Assembly (NCBI GenBank): GCA_048265185.1
Contig: JBLXBZ010000001.1
Location: forward strand, 1 to 64,000
DNA length: 64,000 nucleotides
Source of the DNA: JBLXBZ01 sp048265185
GTDB lineage: Bacteria > Pseudomonadota > Alphaproteobacteria > Rhizobiales > Stappiaceae
Reading direction: 5' to 3'
Under the pieces are notes generated by a model. That model worked only from the letters and a program-made list of their open reading frames with translations, ran no database searches and was not told where the DNA came from. Shown piece by piece: positions 26,525 to 35,250 of the stretch. The number at the start of each line of letters is the position of its first letter. Position 1 is the stretch's first letter. Both the position numbers and the translations under genes were made by a program.

Positions 26525-27664
26525 ATGAATTTTACTATGAGTGAAGACTTGCGGGCTTTCCGCGACGTTGCGGCGCAATTTGCGCGGGAGGAAATGGAGC
26601 CATTCGCGGCCGAGTGGGACGAAAAAGCGTATTTTCCCGTAGAAACGTTGCGCAAGGCGGCTGAATTGGGGCTTGGCGGCGTTTATGTGGGCGATGACGC
26701 TGGCGGGTCTGGCTTGTCTCGTCTTGACGCTGCGGTTATTTTTGAGGAGTTGGCGAAAGGCTGCACCTCCACGGCTGCTTATATCTCCATCCATAATATG
26801 GTGGCGTGGATGATCTACAGCTTCGGCGACGCCGAACTGCGTGAAAGGTTTTTGCCTAGGCTTTGCTCCATGGAGCATTTCGGTAGTTACTGCTTGACCG
26901 AGCCGGGATCTGGCTCTGATGCGGCTAGTCTGCGCGCCCGCGCGGTGAGAGACGGCGATCATTATATTCTGAATGGCTCCAAAGCGTTTATTTCCGGCGG
27001 CGGCGTCGCTGACGTTTATCTGGTGATGGTTCGCACTGGCGAGCCGGGGCCTAAGGGAGTTAGCTGCATTCTCGTTGAAAAAAATACGCCCGGCCTGTCT
27101 TTTGGCGCGCAGGAGCGTAAGCTGGGCTGGAAAAGTCAGCCAACGGCGCAAGTGAATTTTTCCGATTGTCGCGTTTCCGCGAAGAATCTAGTGGGCGAGG
27201 AAGGTCAGGGATTTCGCTTCGCCATGGCGGGTCTGGACGGCGGGCGCGTCAACATTGGCGCTTGCTCCATTGGCGCGGCGCAATCCTGCCTTGATCGTAC
27301 GATTGACTATATGAAAGAGCGCAAGCAATTCGGCAAATCCATCGCCGAGTTTCAAGCGTTGCAATTCAAGGTCGCCGATATGGCTACGGAATTAGAGGCG
27401 GCCCGGTTGATGCTGCACAAGGCGGCGACGCTTGTGGATGCGAAGGCGCCCGAGGCGACGCGGCTGGCGGCCATGGCCAAGCGTTTGGCCACAGATACCG
27501 GCTTCAAGGTTGTGAATGAGGCTCTGCAGCTTCATGGCGGCTATGGATATCTGAGGGACTACCCTATTGAGCGCTACCTGCGCGACGTTCGTGTTCATCA
27601 GATACTTGAAGGTACGAATGAAATCATGAGAGTGATTATCGCGCGGGATCTTTTTTCACGGTAA
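26525..27664 (+). CDS. isobutyryl-CoA dehydrogenase-like acyl-CoA dehydrogenase
   Basis: A 379-residue FAD flavoenzyme. The family parts are visible: YCLTEPGSGSDAASL, GSKAFISGGGVADVYLVM, the helical C-terminal domain with RKQFGKSIAEFQALQFKVADM, QLHGGYGYLRDYPIERYLRD and the catalytic Glu in ILEGTNEIMR. The next genes encode 3-hydroxyisobutyryl-CoA hydrolase and 3-hydroxyisobutyrate dehydrogenase, so the likely substrate is isobutyryl-CoA from valine. I place the start at ATG 26525 (MNFTMSEDLRAF, GGAGG at 26511-26515). GTG 26486 also has a strong GGAGG upstream and would add 13 residues. Confidence 0.92.
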   Translation: MNFTMSEDLRAFRDVAAQFAREEMEPFAAEWDEKAYFPVETLRKAAELGLGGVYVGDDAGGSGLSRLDAAVIFEELAKGCTSTAAYISIHNMVAWMIYSFGDAELRERFLPRLCSMEHFGSYCLTEPGSGSDAASLRARAVRDGDHYILNGSKAFISGGGVADVYLVMVRTGEPGPKGVSCILVEKNTPGLSFGAQERKLGWKSQPTAQVNFSDCRVSAKNLVGEEGQGFRFAMAGLDGGRVNIGACSIGAAQSCLDRTIDYMKERKQFGKSIAEFQALQFKVADMATELEAARLMLHKAATLVDAKAPEATRLAAMAKRLATDTGFKVVNEALQLHGGYGYLRDYPIERYLRDVRVHQILEGTNEIMRVIIARDLFSR

Positions 27665-27692
27665 GCGACTGGATTTTGTGGAGCCATGCGAC

Positions 27693-28739
27693 ATGTGTGA
27701 CGATATTTTATTTCACCGTGACGGTCATGCGGGGATCGTGACCTTGAACCGGCCAAAGGCGTTGAACGCCCTGACCCATGAGATGGTGCGCGCGCTCACC
27801 GCACGGCTCAAAGCGTGGAGCGAGGACGACGCTATTCGCCTCGTCATCATGACAGCCGCGGGAGAGAAAGCTTTTTGCGCTGGTGGCGACATTCGCAAAG
27901 TCCATGACATGGGCCGCGCCGGCGACCCGGAGCAAAATCTGTTTTTCGCCGAAGAATATCGCCTTAACGCTTATCTCAAGCGCTATCCCAAACCAATTGT
28001 GTCCTTGTTGGACGGGATTGTCATGGGGGGAGGCGTCGGTTTGTCGGTTCACGGCAGCCATCGGGTTGGCGGTGAGCGGCTTACTTTCGCCATGCCGGAG
28101 ACAAGCATCGGCTTTTTTCCCGATGTGGGGGGGAGTTATATTCTCTCTCGCATGCCCGCCAGAACCGGCGTTTACGCCGCTCTAACTTCCGCGCGGCTGA
28201 AGTTGGCCGACGCTTATTGGACGGGAATCGTCACCCATCCCGTTCGCTCAAGCGACATGGCGCAGATCAGATCGGCTCTATGTGAAGCCGATGACGTGGA
28301 CGCGGTGTTGTCGCGCTTCACGATTGATCCTGGCCCTGCGCCCCTGAGCGCCCACGCCAAGACGATCGAACGTGTGTTTTCTCACGCCGCCGTTAGCGAG
28401 ATTATCAAAGCCTTGTCCACGGAGACGGGGGCGGCGCAGGACTTTTGCGCAAGCGCCCTTGAGGCGATGACCTCGAAGTCCCCCATGAGTCTGGCCATAT
28501 CGTTGAAGGAAATACGTCGCGGAGAAGCTCTTGAACTCGACGAATGCATGGTGATGGAGTACAGGATCCTGACGCGGATTTTGCAAGGCTCAGATTTTTA
28601 CGAAGGCGTTCGAGCTGTATTGATCGATAAGGACAACGCTCCCAAGTGGTCGCCGGCGACGCTGGAGGAGGTGTCGGCGGATGCGCTTGAGGCGCATTTT
28701 CACGAGCCTGCCGGCGGCGACCTTGATCTGACGATTTGA
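27693..28739 (+). CDS. 3-hydroxyisobutyryl-CoA hydrolase
   Basis: A 348-residue crotonase-fold thioesterase that releases 3-hydroxyisobutyrate from its CoA ester in valine breakdown. It has VTLNRPKALNALTHEMV, the oxyanion loop CAGGDIRKVHDM, IVMGGGVGLSVHG and the diagnostic PETSIGFFPDVGGSY, then the longer C-terminal part that separates these hydrolases from enoyl-CoA hydratases (SLKEIRRG, EYRILTRILQGSDFYEGVRAVLIDKD). The ATG at 27693 has GGAG at 27680-27683. It follows the dehydrogenase by 28 bases. Confidence 0.93.
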   Translation: MCDDILFHRDGHAGIVTLNRPKALNALTHEMVRALTARLKAWSEDDAIRLVIMTAAGEKAFCAGGDIRKVHDMGRAGDPEQNLFFAEEYRLNAYLKRYPKPIVSLLDGIVMGGGVGLSVHGSHRVGGERLTFAMPETSIGFFPDVGGSYILSRMPARTGVYAALTSARLKLADAYWTGIVTHPVRSSDMAQIRSALCEADDVDAVLSRFTIDPGPAPLSAHAKTIERVFSHAAVSEIIKALSTETGAAQDFCASALEAMTSKSPMSLAISLKEIRRGEALELDECMVMEYRILTRILQGSDFYEGVRAVLIDKDNAPKWSPATLEEVSADALEAHFHEPAGGDLDLTI

Positions 28740-28810
28740 GCGTAGCCGCTCCTTTATATATGCAAATGCCGTTTGGTTTCTGATTTTTGAATAAGGCGAA
28801 AGCGCTCTTG

Positions 28811-29221
28811 ATGATAATGTCGTTGCAGGATTTTTTGAACAGGCGGCCGGCGTGGTCGGTGGTGACTATTTGGTATTTGCGTTGCATCTCCATTTCGCTA
28901 ATCGGCGCGGGAGTCATTCATTGGGCGCGCATTATCGGTTTCTCGCCATGGCGGGGCGTATGGTTCTGGGACATGCCGGTGGAGTGGCAGGCGGCGACGG
29001 TCTTTTTCGGCGTTTTGGACTTGGTCGCCGCTATCGGGCTTTGGATCACGGTTTCCTGGGGAACGGTGATGTGGCTCTTCAGAGCCTTGTCCCAAGTGAC
29101 GATGCATACGGTGTTTTCTGATATTTACGGGCGTCGCCCTTATGAGATCGCCTTTTATCTTTTGACGATCGCCATTTATATGGTGCTGGTTTATTTGATG
29201 GAGCGGGAAAACAGACGTTAG
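28811..29221 (+). CDS. DUF6163-like inner-membrane protein
   Basis: About 136 residues with four likely transmembrane segments (WYLRCISISLIGAGVIHWARII, AATVFFGVLDLVAAIGLWITV, VMWLFRALSQVTMHTVF, IAFYLLTIAIYMVLVYLM). It resembles the small DUF6163 membrane proteins found next to ldtR in Hyphomicrobiales; I recognise it by pattern and position. Function is unknown. The start is uncertain among ATG 28811, ATG 28817 and TTG 28787. Here mmsB separates it from ldtR. Confidence 0.75.
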   Translation: MIMSLQDFLNRRPAWSVVTIWYLRCISISLIGAGVIHWARIIGFSPWRGVWFWDMPVEWQAATVFFGVLDLVAAIGLWITVSWGTVMWLFRALSQVTMHTVFSDIYGRRPYEIAFYLLTIAIYMVLVYLMERENRR

Positions 29222-29366
29222 CGACCGCCTTGAGAAGACCGGTTCGTCGCCGTGAAAAGTTGTTTTGCAATGCTTGAACGCTTGGGAGGAGCTGGCGTTC
29301 AACGGAGCGGAAAGAGCGGCGCCGGGAAAAAAGCGTGAGCGTAAAGAAAACAACTGGGAGGAAACT

Positions 29367-30263
29367 ATGGGGAAAGTCGGCTTTATCGGTCTGGGCAACA
29401 TGGGCGGACCAATGGCCGCCAATCTTGTCAAGGCGGGACACGAGGTGCTGGGCGTTGATCTGTCGCCGGCGGCGATAGCTCGTCTTGAGCAGGAGGGCGG
29501 CGCTGGCGCGGCAAGCGTCGCCGAGGCGGTGCGGGCGGCGGACGTTGTGATCACCATGTTGCCGGCGGGAAAACATGTGCGCCAGATCTATCTGGGGGAG
29601 GACGGCGTTCTTCAGCACGTGAAGCCGGGCGTCATACTGATCGACTCCTCCACTATTGACGTGGAAAGCGCCCGCGCGGCGGCTCAGGCGGCTGAGGAGG
29701 CGGGCGTGTCGATGGTGGACGCGCCGGTGTCGGGCGGCGTTGGCGGCGCGGCCGCCGGCACGCTGACCTTCATGGTTGGCGGGCCTGAGACGGCTTTCGC
29801 GGCCGCTAAGCCTTATCTTGAAGTTATGGGCAAGACGATTGTGCACGCAGGCGGGGCGGGTAATGGCCAGGCTGCGAAAATCTGTAACAACATGCTGCTC
29901 GGCATTTCGATGATCGGCACCTGCGAGGCTTTCGCGCTTGGCGAGCGACTGGGGCTTGATCCGCAAAAGCTTTATGACATTTCATCCACCGCGTCCGGGC
30001 AATGTTGGTCCATGACGTCTTATTGCCCGGTTCCGGGTCCGGTTCCCGCCTCTCCGGCCAATCGCGACTATGCGCCGGGATTTGCGGCGGCGATGATGTT
30101 GAAAGATTTGAAGTTGGCTCAGGAAGCGGCGAGCGCGAGCGGCGCGTCGACGCCGCTTGGCGCGGAAGCGGCGGCGCTTTATTCGCTGTTTTGCAACGCA
30201 GGTGACGGCGACACGGATTTCTCGGGAATAATTCGTTTTTTGCGTGGGGTTAACAGCCTGTAG
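29367..30263 (+). CDS. mmsB: 3-hydroxyisobutyrate dehydrogenase
   Basis: A 298-residue NAD-dependent beta-hydroxyacid dehydrogenase that oxidises 3-hydroxyisobutyrate to methylmalonate semialdehyde in valine catabolism. It has the Rossmann motif GFIGLGNMGGPMAANL at the N-terminus, the substrate-binding DAPVSGGVGGAAAGTL, the catalytic Lys in NGQAAKICNNM and the C-terminal KDLKLAQEAA. ATG at 29367 follows GGGAGG; the open frame extends upstream to 29265 without support. Confidence 0.95.
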   Translation: MGKVGFIGLGNMGGPMAANLVKAGHEVLGVDLSPAAIARLEQEGGAGAASVAEAVRAADVVITMLPAGKHVRQIYLGEDGVLQHVKPGVILIDSSTIDVESARAAAQAAEEAGVSMVDAPVSGGVGGAAAGTLTFMVGGPETAFAAAKPYLEVMGKTIVHAGGAGNGQAAKICNNMLLGISMIGTCEAFALGERLGLDPQKLYDISSTASGQCWSMTSYCPVPGPVPASPANRDYAPGFAAAMMLKDLKLAQEAASASGASTPLGAEAAALYSLFCNAGDGDTDFSGIIRFLRGVNSL

Positions 30264-30610
30264 CCACCTGTCCCGATAGGGGATGAGGTTAACGTGATTT
30301 TATGCATAAGGGCACGTCTTTTGGAGATAAGGCACGCTCTTTGGTTTATGAACCCTTAGCGCGGACGATGACAAAAATACTGGTTCTTGGCTAGGATCGC
30401 ATAAAAGCTGGATCTTTTGAGGAGCTACAAAGCCGAGGTCATTATTTGTCAAGGTAAACGCAGTCTTTCACCGCCAAGAATGGGTTTATTTTTCGAATTA
30501 ATATCTGATTTAGTGTATCTTTTAAGCAGATTTTATATTTCGACTCGTAGTGTTTATCTCAAGGTCGGACAAAAAAATGTCCGTATGAAACAAACAAGAG
30601 GCTCAGGCGA
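30264..30610. other. 347-base gene-free region upstream of ldtR
   Basis: It should carry the mmsB 3' end and the ldtR promoter. The 150 bases nearest ldtR are AT-rich. I see no gene, no clear terminator and no copy of the palindromes found downstream of ldtR. TTAA-N7-TTTA at 30498-30512 resembles an imperfect CtrA site, which is weak evidence. Confidence 0.4.
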
Positions 30611-31123
30611 ATGATTACAGCAGCAAAAGCAATCGACACCATCGAAGAAGTTGAAAATGACTCAAACATAAAGCCTCTTTATCTTGAGGCTTTGACGTTG
30701 GTTGAGCGTCTTCATCGTCGTCTTCTTGACGTTATTAAAGATGAATTCGAACGCATGGGACGTTCCGACGTGAACAGCGTCCAAGCTTTGCTGCTGTTTA
30801 ACATTGGCGATGCGGAATTAACGGCGGGGGAGCTTCGTTCGCGTGGTTACTATCTCGGCTCCAACGTTTCCTACAATCTGAAGAAGCTTGTGGAGACTGG
30901 CTACATTCATCACCAACGTTCGCGAATGGACCGTCGTTCGGTGCGCGTCAGCTTGACGGAGAAGGGCTTGGAAGTCGCGAAAATCATCGGCGATCTTTAT
31001 GACCGCCATATCCTTTCTGTTGAACAGGTTGGCGAAGTGGGAGCGGATGACTTCCAGACGTTGAACACGGCGTTGCGTCGCCTTGAGCGGTTCTGGACGG
31101 ATCAGATTCTTTATCGTCTGTGA
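30611..31123 (+). CDS. ldtR: MarR-family regulator LdtR
   Basis: A 170-residue winged-helix regulator. The MarR core covers residues about 30-150, with the recognition region LRSRGYYLGSNVSYNLKKLVETGYIHHQ and the wing RSRMDRRSVRVSLTEKG. It closely fits LdtR, known in Liberibacter and Sinorhizobium as an activator of an L,D-transpeptidase gene and of stress tolerance. That target type lies directly downstream at 31482, separated by a spacer with two palindromes and a tandem repeat. GAGG lies 9-10 bases before the ATG. Confidence 0.93.
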   Translation: MITAAKAIDTIEEVENDSNIKPLYLEALTLVERLHRRLLDVIKDEFERMGRSDVNSVQALLLFNIGDAELTAGELRSRGYYLGSNVSYNLKKLVETGYIHHQRSRMDRRSVRVSLTEKGLEVAKIIGDLYDRHILSVEQVGEVGADDFQTLNTALRRLERFWTDQILYRL

Positions 31124-31182
31124 TTGGTGAGGGGAACGATTGATGGAAGCTGCGCTAGAGGTTTGCGGATGGAGTTTTTAAA

Positions 31183-31197
31183 ATGTCATTTTGACAT
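31183..31197. promoter_or_regulatory. 15-bp palindrome in the ldtR-ldtP spacer
   Basis: ATGTCA-TTT-TGACAT is a perfect inverted repeat 60 bases after the ldtR stop. Size and symmetry fit a dimeric regulator such as a MarR protein. It is too weak and AT-rich for a terminator. Confidence 0.45.
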
Positions 31198-31231
31198 GAT
31201 TACGCCATAGTGTGACCTGTATGAGGGATGT

Positions 31232-31275
31232 CATGGTGGGACGACGGCGCGAACATGGTGGGACGACGGCGCGAA
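31232..31275. repeat. perfect 22-bp tandem repeat in the ldtR-ldtP spacer
   Basis: The 22 bases at 31232-31253 (CATGGTGGG...GCGCGAA) are repeated exactly at 31254-31275. Twenty-two bp is two helical turns, so any bound protein would sit twice on the same face of the helix. The repeat lies between the two palindromes. Confidence 0.8.
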
Positions 31276-31303
31276 AATGACGCGAAGATATTTCTTCTGC
31301 TCG

Positions 31304-31326
31304 AATTTAGACGATGCGTCTAAATT
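31304..31326. promoter_or_regulatory. 23-bp perfect palindrome, candidate LdtR operator of ldtP
   Basis: AATTTAGACG (31304-31313), spacer ATG, CGTCTAAATT (31317-31326): ten-base arms without mismatch. It lies 155 bases before the ldtP start. Its length and symmetry fit a MarR dimer, and LdtR is encoded next door. Assignment to LdtR is inference. Confidence 0.55.
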
Positions 31327-31481
31327 AAAACTTCGTGTTTGTTCAATCGGATATCGCAGCGGTAGCGCTCTACGAGAGTAAATGAAGAACGTTTAATTCG
31401 CGCTGCGAGTTTTTGTTAAGCATATTCGTGCTACAATCGCGAAAGATGTTTATGTGCCGTTGAGAATTCAGGAGTGGTTGG

Positions 31482-32798
31482 GTGGTTGTAGACAGAGCTG
31501 TTTCAGGCGACGAGAAACGAGCGGGCGTTTTTAGACGCGGATTGACTTGCGCGCTGGCGGGAGCGGTCGTCGTGACTGGGGCTTTGAGCCAGGTGGCTGA
31601 GGCGCAGTCGCCGCTTGACGCTCTACGACAACACACCCAGCGAGCGGAATGGGAAGATACGTTTGACGCGACCATGAGCAGCCTGCAGGCGCTTAAATCG
31701 GACGCGCCCACATTGTCCCCCGACACTGCGGCGGATATTGAGCGCTCAATCGCGCGTTATTCTCAGATCGTCGCTCAAGGGGGCTGGCCGGTGGTGACGT
31801 CAGGCCGAAAAGCGATGAGGTTGGGCGCTCGCGGTGAAGACGTTGTAACCCTGCGCCGGCGGTTGATGATTTCCGGCGATTTGGAGCAGACCGCCGGTCT
31901 TTCGGATACTTTCGACTCTTACGTCGACGCCGCCGTACGTCGTTTTCAGGTGCGTCATGGGCTGACGCCGGACGGATCTGTGGGGAAGGGGACGCTGCAG
32001 GCGTTGAATGTGCCGGCGCATGTGCGTCTGTCCCAGCTTGAGACCAACCTTGTTCGCGTTCGCTCTATGTCTGGCTTTCTGGGCGACCGTTATGTCATGG
32101 TGAATATTCCGGCGGCGGAAATCGAAGCGGTTGAGAATGGACGCGTGCGTTCACGTCATACGGCGGTGGTCGGGAAGATTGACCGGCAAACGCCGATTCT
32201 CAATTCCAAGATTTATGAGTTGAATTTTAATCCGTATTGGACCGTTCCGGTTAGCATCATCCGCAAGGATCTGATCCCGAAGATGAAAGAGGATCCGGCC
32301 TATTTGCAGAAGAATAATATCCGCATATTCGACTGGAAGGGCAATGAACTGTCATGGCAGGACATTGATTGGAACACCGATGAGGCGACGCAATATCAGT
32401 TTCGGCAGGATCCGGGCGAGATCAATTCACTTGGCACTGTGAGAATCAACTTCCACAATACGCATCAGGTTTATTTGCACGATACGCCGTCGAAAAGCCT
32501 ATTCGGCTCCGATTATCGTTTCAATTCATCCGGGTGCGTTCGGGTGCAGAACGTGCGCGAGTTGATCACCTGGTTGTTGGAGACCACGACGCCTGATTGG
32601 AATCGGGCGCGCGTTGACGAGACGATCCGGGTTGGCGAGCGTGAGGATGTGAAGCTCAAGTCGCAAATTCCACTTTATATGACCTATGTGACTGCCTGGA
32701 CCAACTCGGATGGCGTCGTGCATTTCCGTGAGGATATTTATGATCGCGACGGATTGGTGACGACGGCGGTCAGCGGACTTCAGACGAGTTTACGTTAA
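31482..32798 (+). CDS. ldtP: periplasmic L,D-transpeptidase (LdtP-like)
   Basis: A 438-residue peptidoglycan enzyme. A long N-terminus carries a signal peptide (about residues 18-41, AEA cleavage); a peptidoglycan-binding domain lies near 110-165 (RLGARGEDVVTLRRRL ... VRRFQVRHGLTPDG); the YkuD catalytic domain lies near 200-350 with His in VYLHDTPSK and Cys in FNSSGCVRVQNV. Such enzymes make 3-3 cross-links or attach proteins to peptidoglycan. GTG start with GGAG 7 bases upstream. It lies downstream of ldtR, its expected activator. Confidence 0.92.
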   Translation: MVVDRAVSGDEKRAGVFRRGLTCALAGAVVVTGALSQVAEAQSPLDALRQHTQRAEWEDTFDATMSSLQALKSDAPTLSPDTAADIERSIARYSQIVAQGGWPVVTSGRKAMRLGARGEDVVTLRRRLMISGDLEQTAGLSDTFDSYVDAAVRRFQVRHGLTPDGSVGKGTLQALNVPAHVRLSQLETNLVRVRSMSGFLGDRYVMVNIPAAEIEAVENGRVRSRHTAVVGKIDRQTPILNSKIYELNFNPYWTVPVSIIRKDLIPKMKEDPAYLQKNNIRIFDWKGNELSWQDIDWNTDEATQYQFRQDPGEINSLGTVRINFHNTHQVYLHDTPSKSLFGSDYRFNSSGCVRVQNVRELITWLLETTTPDWNRARVDETIRVGEREDVKLKSQIPLYMTYVTAWTNSDGVVHFREDIYDRDGLVTTAVSGLQTSLR

Positions 32799-32823
32799 AC
32801 TATTCAGGTTGTTCGAATGATTG

Positions 32824-32862
32824 ACCCGGTCTTTTGGCTTTTGCTCAATGGCCGGGTTTTTT
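32824..32862 (+). terminator. probable terminator of ldtP
   Basis: ACCCGG (32824-32829) pairs with CCGGGT (32852-32857) over a 22-base loop, followed by a T-rich run. The stem is short, so strength is uncertain. It precedes the small gene at 32878. Confidence 0.5.
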
Positions 32863-32877
32863 GTTTTAGGAAATAAT

Positions 32878-33087
32878 ATGGCGCGAAATAACGATAGGGA
32901 GGCTGGCGGAGCGCCGGCCGAAGCTTATCTCGAATTCACAACTATTGGGCGGCAGGTGAGAGTTTCTGCCATTGACGCCCGTACGGGCGTCGAGGTCGTG
33001 GTGTTTGGGCCGGCGACGACCTCCCGCGCGGATTTTGAACGCCTCGCCATGAGAAAGCTTCAACGCCGCCTTGAGCAGGAAAAATAG
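32878..33087 (+). CDS. small conserved protein (DUF6898-like)
   Basis: A 69-residue soluble protein, probably one beta hairpin and a helix: EAYLEFTTIGRQVRVSAIDARTGVEVVVFGPATTSRADFERLAMRKLQRRLEQE. It resembles a small protein found just before glyA in many Hyphomicrobiales (DUF6898 by memory). Function unknown. ATG at 32878 has AGGAA 6 bases upstream. It lies after the ldtP terminator and 206 bases before glyA. Confidence 0.75.
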   Translation: MARNNDREAGGAPAEAYLEFTTIGRQVRVSAIDARTGVEVVVFGPATTSRADFERLAMRKLQRRLEQEK

Positions 33088-33293
33088 TTTCGTGGCAAAG
33101 ATGCGCATATGCTTACTTGGTTCGTCTTTGGGACTGTGCTATGGCGCTGATAAACAGTGTTGGGGCGTTTGAACCTTCGACTCTGCATAACAGCCGGACT
33201 TCGTCGACTTGGATGGGTTGGAGTTTCAACTGTGTTCAGGAAAACTGACGGCTGAATGACTTCCGTGACCCGAAAAGAAAAGGGGACCAGACG

Positions 33294-34601
33294 ATGTCGA
33301 TAAATGACGCCTCGACTGGCATGCCAATCTATTCCGACTTTTTTACGCGCTCATTAGTGGATGCTGACCCCGAAATCGCGGGCGCCATCGATAAGGAGCT
33401 TGGTCGTCAACAAAGCGAAATTGAGTTGATCGCTTCGGAGAACATCGTCTCCCGCGCCGTGCTTGAGGCGCAGGGGTCAGTGATGACCAACAAATACGCC
33501 GAAGGTTATCCCGGACGGCGTTATTATGGCGGCTGCGAATTTGTCGATATTGCTGAAGAACTGGCGATTGACCGGGCGAAGCAACTTTTTGGGTGCGGTT
33601 TCGCCAACGTCCAGCCGAATTCCGGTTCGCAGGCGAATCAATCTGTTTTGCTGGCTCTTTTGACGCCGGGCGACACGATTCTTGGCATGAGCCTCGATTC
33701 CGGCGGTCACTTGACGCATGGCGCTCGTCCCAACCTGTCGGGCAAATGGTTCAACGCCGTTCAGTATGGCGTCGTGCCGGAAACGGGGCTGATTGATTAC
33801 GATCAGGTCGCCGAGCTTGCGCGCGCGGAAAAGCCGAAGCTGATCGTCGCCGGCGGTTCCGCCTATTCTCGCCAAATCGACTTTGCGCGCTTCCGCGAAA
33901 TTGCGGATGAAGTTGGCGCGTATTTCATGGTCGACATGGCGCATTTCGCTGGGCTTGTGGCTGGCGGCGTTCATCCAAGCCCGTTCCCCTTCGCGGATGT
34001 GGCGACGTCGACGACACATAAAACTTTGCGTGGACCGCGCGGCGGACTTGTTCTGACCAACAAGGAAGATATCGCCAAGAAGATCAATTCAGCGGTTTTC
34101 CCGGGTCTTCAGGGCGGTCCCTTGATGCATGTGATCGCTGGTAAGGCCGTCGCCTTTGGCGAGGCGTTACGTCCTGAATTCAAGGTCTATGCGCGCAATG
34201 TCATGGATAACGCCCGCGCTTTGGCGGAGACGTTGCGGGCTGGTGGTCTGGACATCGTTTCAGGGGGCACCGACACCCATTTGATGTTGGTGGACCTGCG
34301 CCCGAAAGACCTGACCGGTAAATTGGCGGAAGGTTCGCTGGGCCGTGCGAACATTACCTGTAACAAGAACGGCGTGCCGAATGATCCGCAAAAGCCTACC
34401 GTTACTTCAGGCGTGAGGCTTGGCACGCCTGCGGGAACCACGCGTGGCTTTGGTTCGGCTGAGTTCAAGGAAATCGGCGCGTTGATCATCGAGGTTCTTG
34501 ACGGCTTGAAGGCTTCCAACAGCGTCGAGGGAAATGCGCGCGTCGAAGAGGCGGTGAAAGAAAAAGTCATCGCTCTTACATCGCGTTTTCCGATCTACTA
34601 A
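33294..34601 (+). CDS. glyA: serine hydroxymethyltransferase
   Basis: A 435-residue PLP enzyme that interconverts serine and glycine and supplies one-carbon units to tetrahydrofolate. Visible parts are QQSEIELIASENIVS, TNKYAEGYPGRRYYGGCEFVD, the PLP Lys in TTHKTLRGPRGG near residue 243, and TSGVRLGTPAGTTRG. The length is as expected. It heads the glyA-nrdR-ribDEH-nusB-thiL series. I see no riboswitch in the 206-base spacer upstream. Confidence 0.98.
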   Translation: MSINDASTGMPIYSDFFTRSLVDADPEIAGAIDKELGRQQSEIELIASENIVSRAVLEAQGSVMTNKYAEGYPGRRYYGGCEFVDIAEELAIDRAKQLFGCGFANVQPNSGSQANQSVLLALLTPGDTILGMSLDSGGHLTHGARPNLSGKWFNAVQYGVVPETGLIDYDQVAELARAEKPKLIVAGGSAYSRQIDFARFREIADEVGAYFMVDMAHFAGLVAGGVHPSPFPFADVATSTTHKTLRGPRGGLVLTNKEDIAKKINSAVFPGLQGGPLMHVIAGKAVAFGEALRPEFKVYARNVMDNARALAETLRAGGLDIVSGGTDTHLMLVDLRPKDLTGKLAEGSLGRANITCNKNGVPNDPQKPTVTSGVRLGTPAGTTRGFGSAEFKEIGALIIEVLDGLKASNSVEGNARVEEAVKEKVIALTSRFPIY

Positions 34602-34713
34602 AATCCTGATTGAGGCGGCTGACGAAAATATGGTCGGTCGCCTCTCGTTATCGTCCGTTCCTCGTTTGTAAAAACCTCTGCATCGTGAAATTGGAACAAG
34701 GAAGCTCAAAGCC

Positions 34714-35208
34714 ATGCGTTGTCCCTATTGCGGCGGTGAGGAAACACAGGTCAAGGATTCTCGTCCTACGGAAGACAACACCGCTATTCGGCGGCGTCGC
34801 ATCTGCAACACGTGTGGCGGGCGGTTCACCACCTTTGAACGCGTGCAGCTGCGTGAGTTGACCGTTGTGAAGCGCACGGGGCGCAGAGTTCTTTTTGACC
34901 GTGAAAAATTAATGCGCTCTGTGCAGGTCGCCACGCGCAAACGTCCCGTGGAGCCTGAGCGGATCGAGCGAATGGTTAGCGGCATCGTGCGCCAATTGGA
35001 AAGCGCGGGCGAAAATGACGTGATGGCCGAGACCATAGGAAACCTCGTCATGGAAGGCTTGAAGACACTGGACGATGTGGCTTATGTGCGGTTTGCGTCT
35101 GTGTATAAGAACTTTCGGGAAGCGCGGGACTTTGAGGCGTTGCTCGGCGAAATGGGGGCGCCGATTGACGCTCTCGAGGCAATAGCTGAAGACAAGGACG
35201 TTCCTTGA
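34714..35208 (+). CDS. nrdR: transcriptional repressor NrdR
   Basis: A 164-residue regulator of ribonucleotide reductase genes that senses ATP/dATP. The zinc ribbon has CPYCGG (residues 3-8) and CNTCGGRF (31-38), and an ATP-cone domain follows (VVKRTGRRVLFDREKLMRSV ... VAYVRFASVYKNF). The position between glyA and ribD is typical of alphaproteobacteria. Confidence 0.97.
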   Translation: MRCPYCGGEETQVKDSRPTEDNTAIRRRRICNTCGGRFTTFERVQLRELTVVKRTGRRVLFDREKLMRSVQVATRKRPVEPERIERMVSGIVRQLESAGENDVMAETIGNLVMEGLKTLDDVAYVRFASVYKNFREARDFEALLGEMGAPIDALEAIAEDKDVP

Positions 35209-35250
35209 TTTTTGCGGCGCCATCATATGTAACTTTTCTTTTCAAACTGG

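Noticed and set aside
29079..29966. 295-codon open frame opposite mmsB
   Set aside because: Antisense shadow of mmsB and the DUF6163 gene, with arginine- and histidine-rich composition and no family features.
33088..33293. A riboswitch or a 23-codon leader peptide before glyA
   Set aside because: No recognisable riboswitch core; the short frame at about 33101 lacks a ribosome-binding site and regulatory codon runs.
35209..35250. FMN riboswitch before ribD
   Set aside because: Only 42 bases separate nrdR and ribD, too little for the element.
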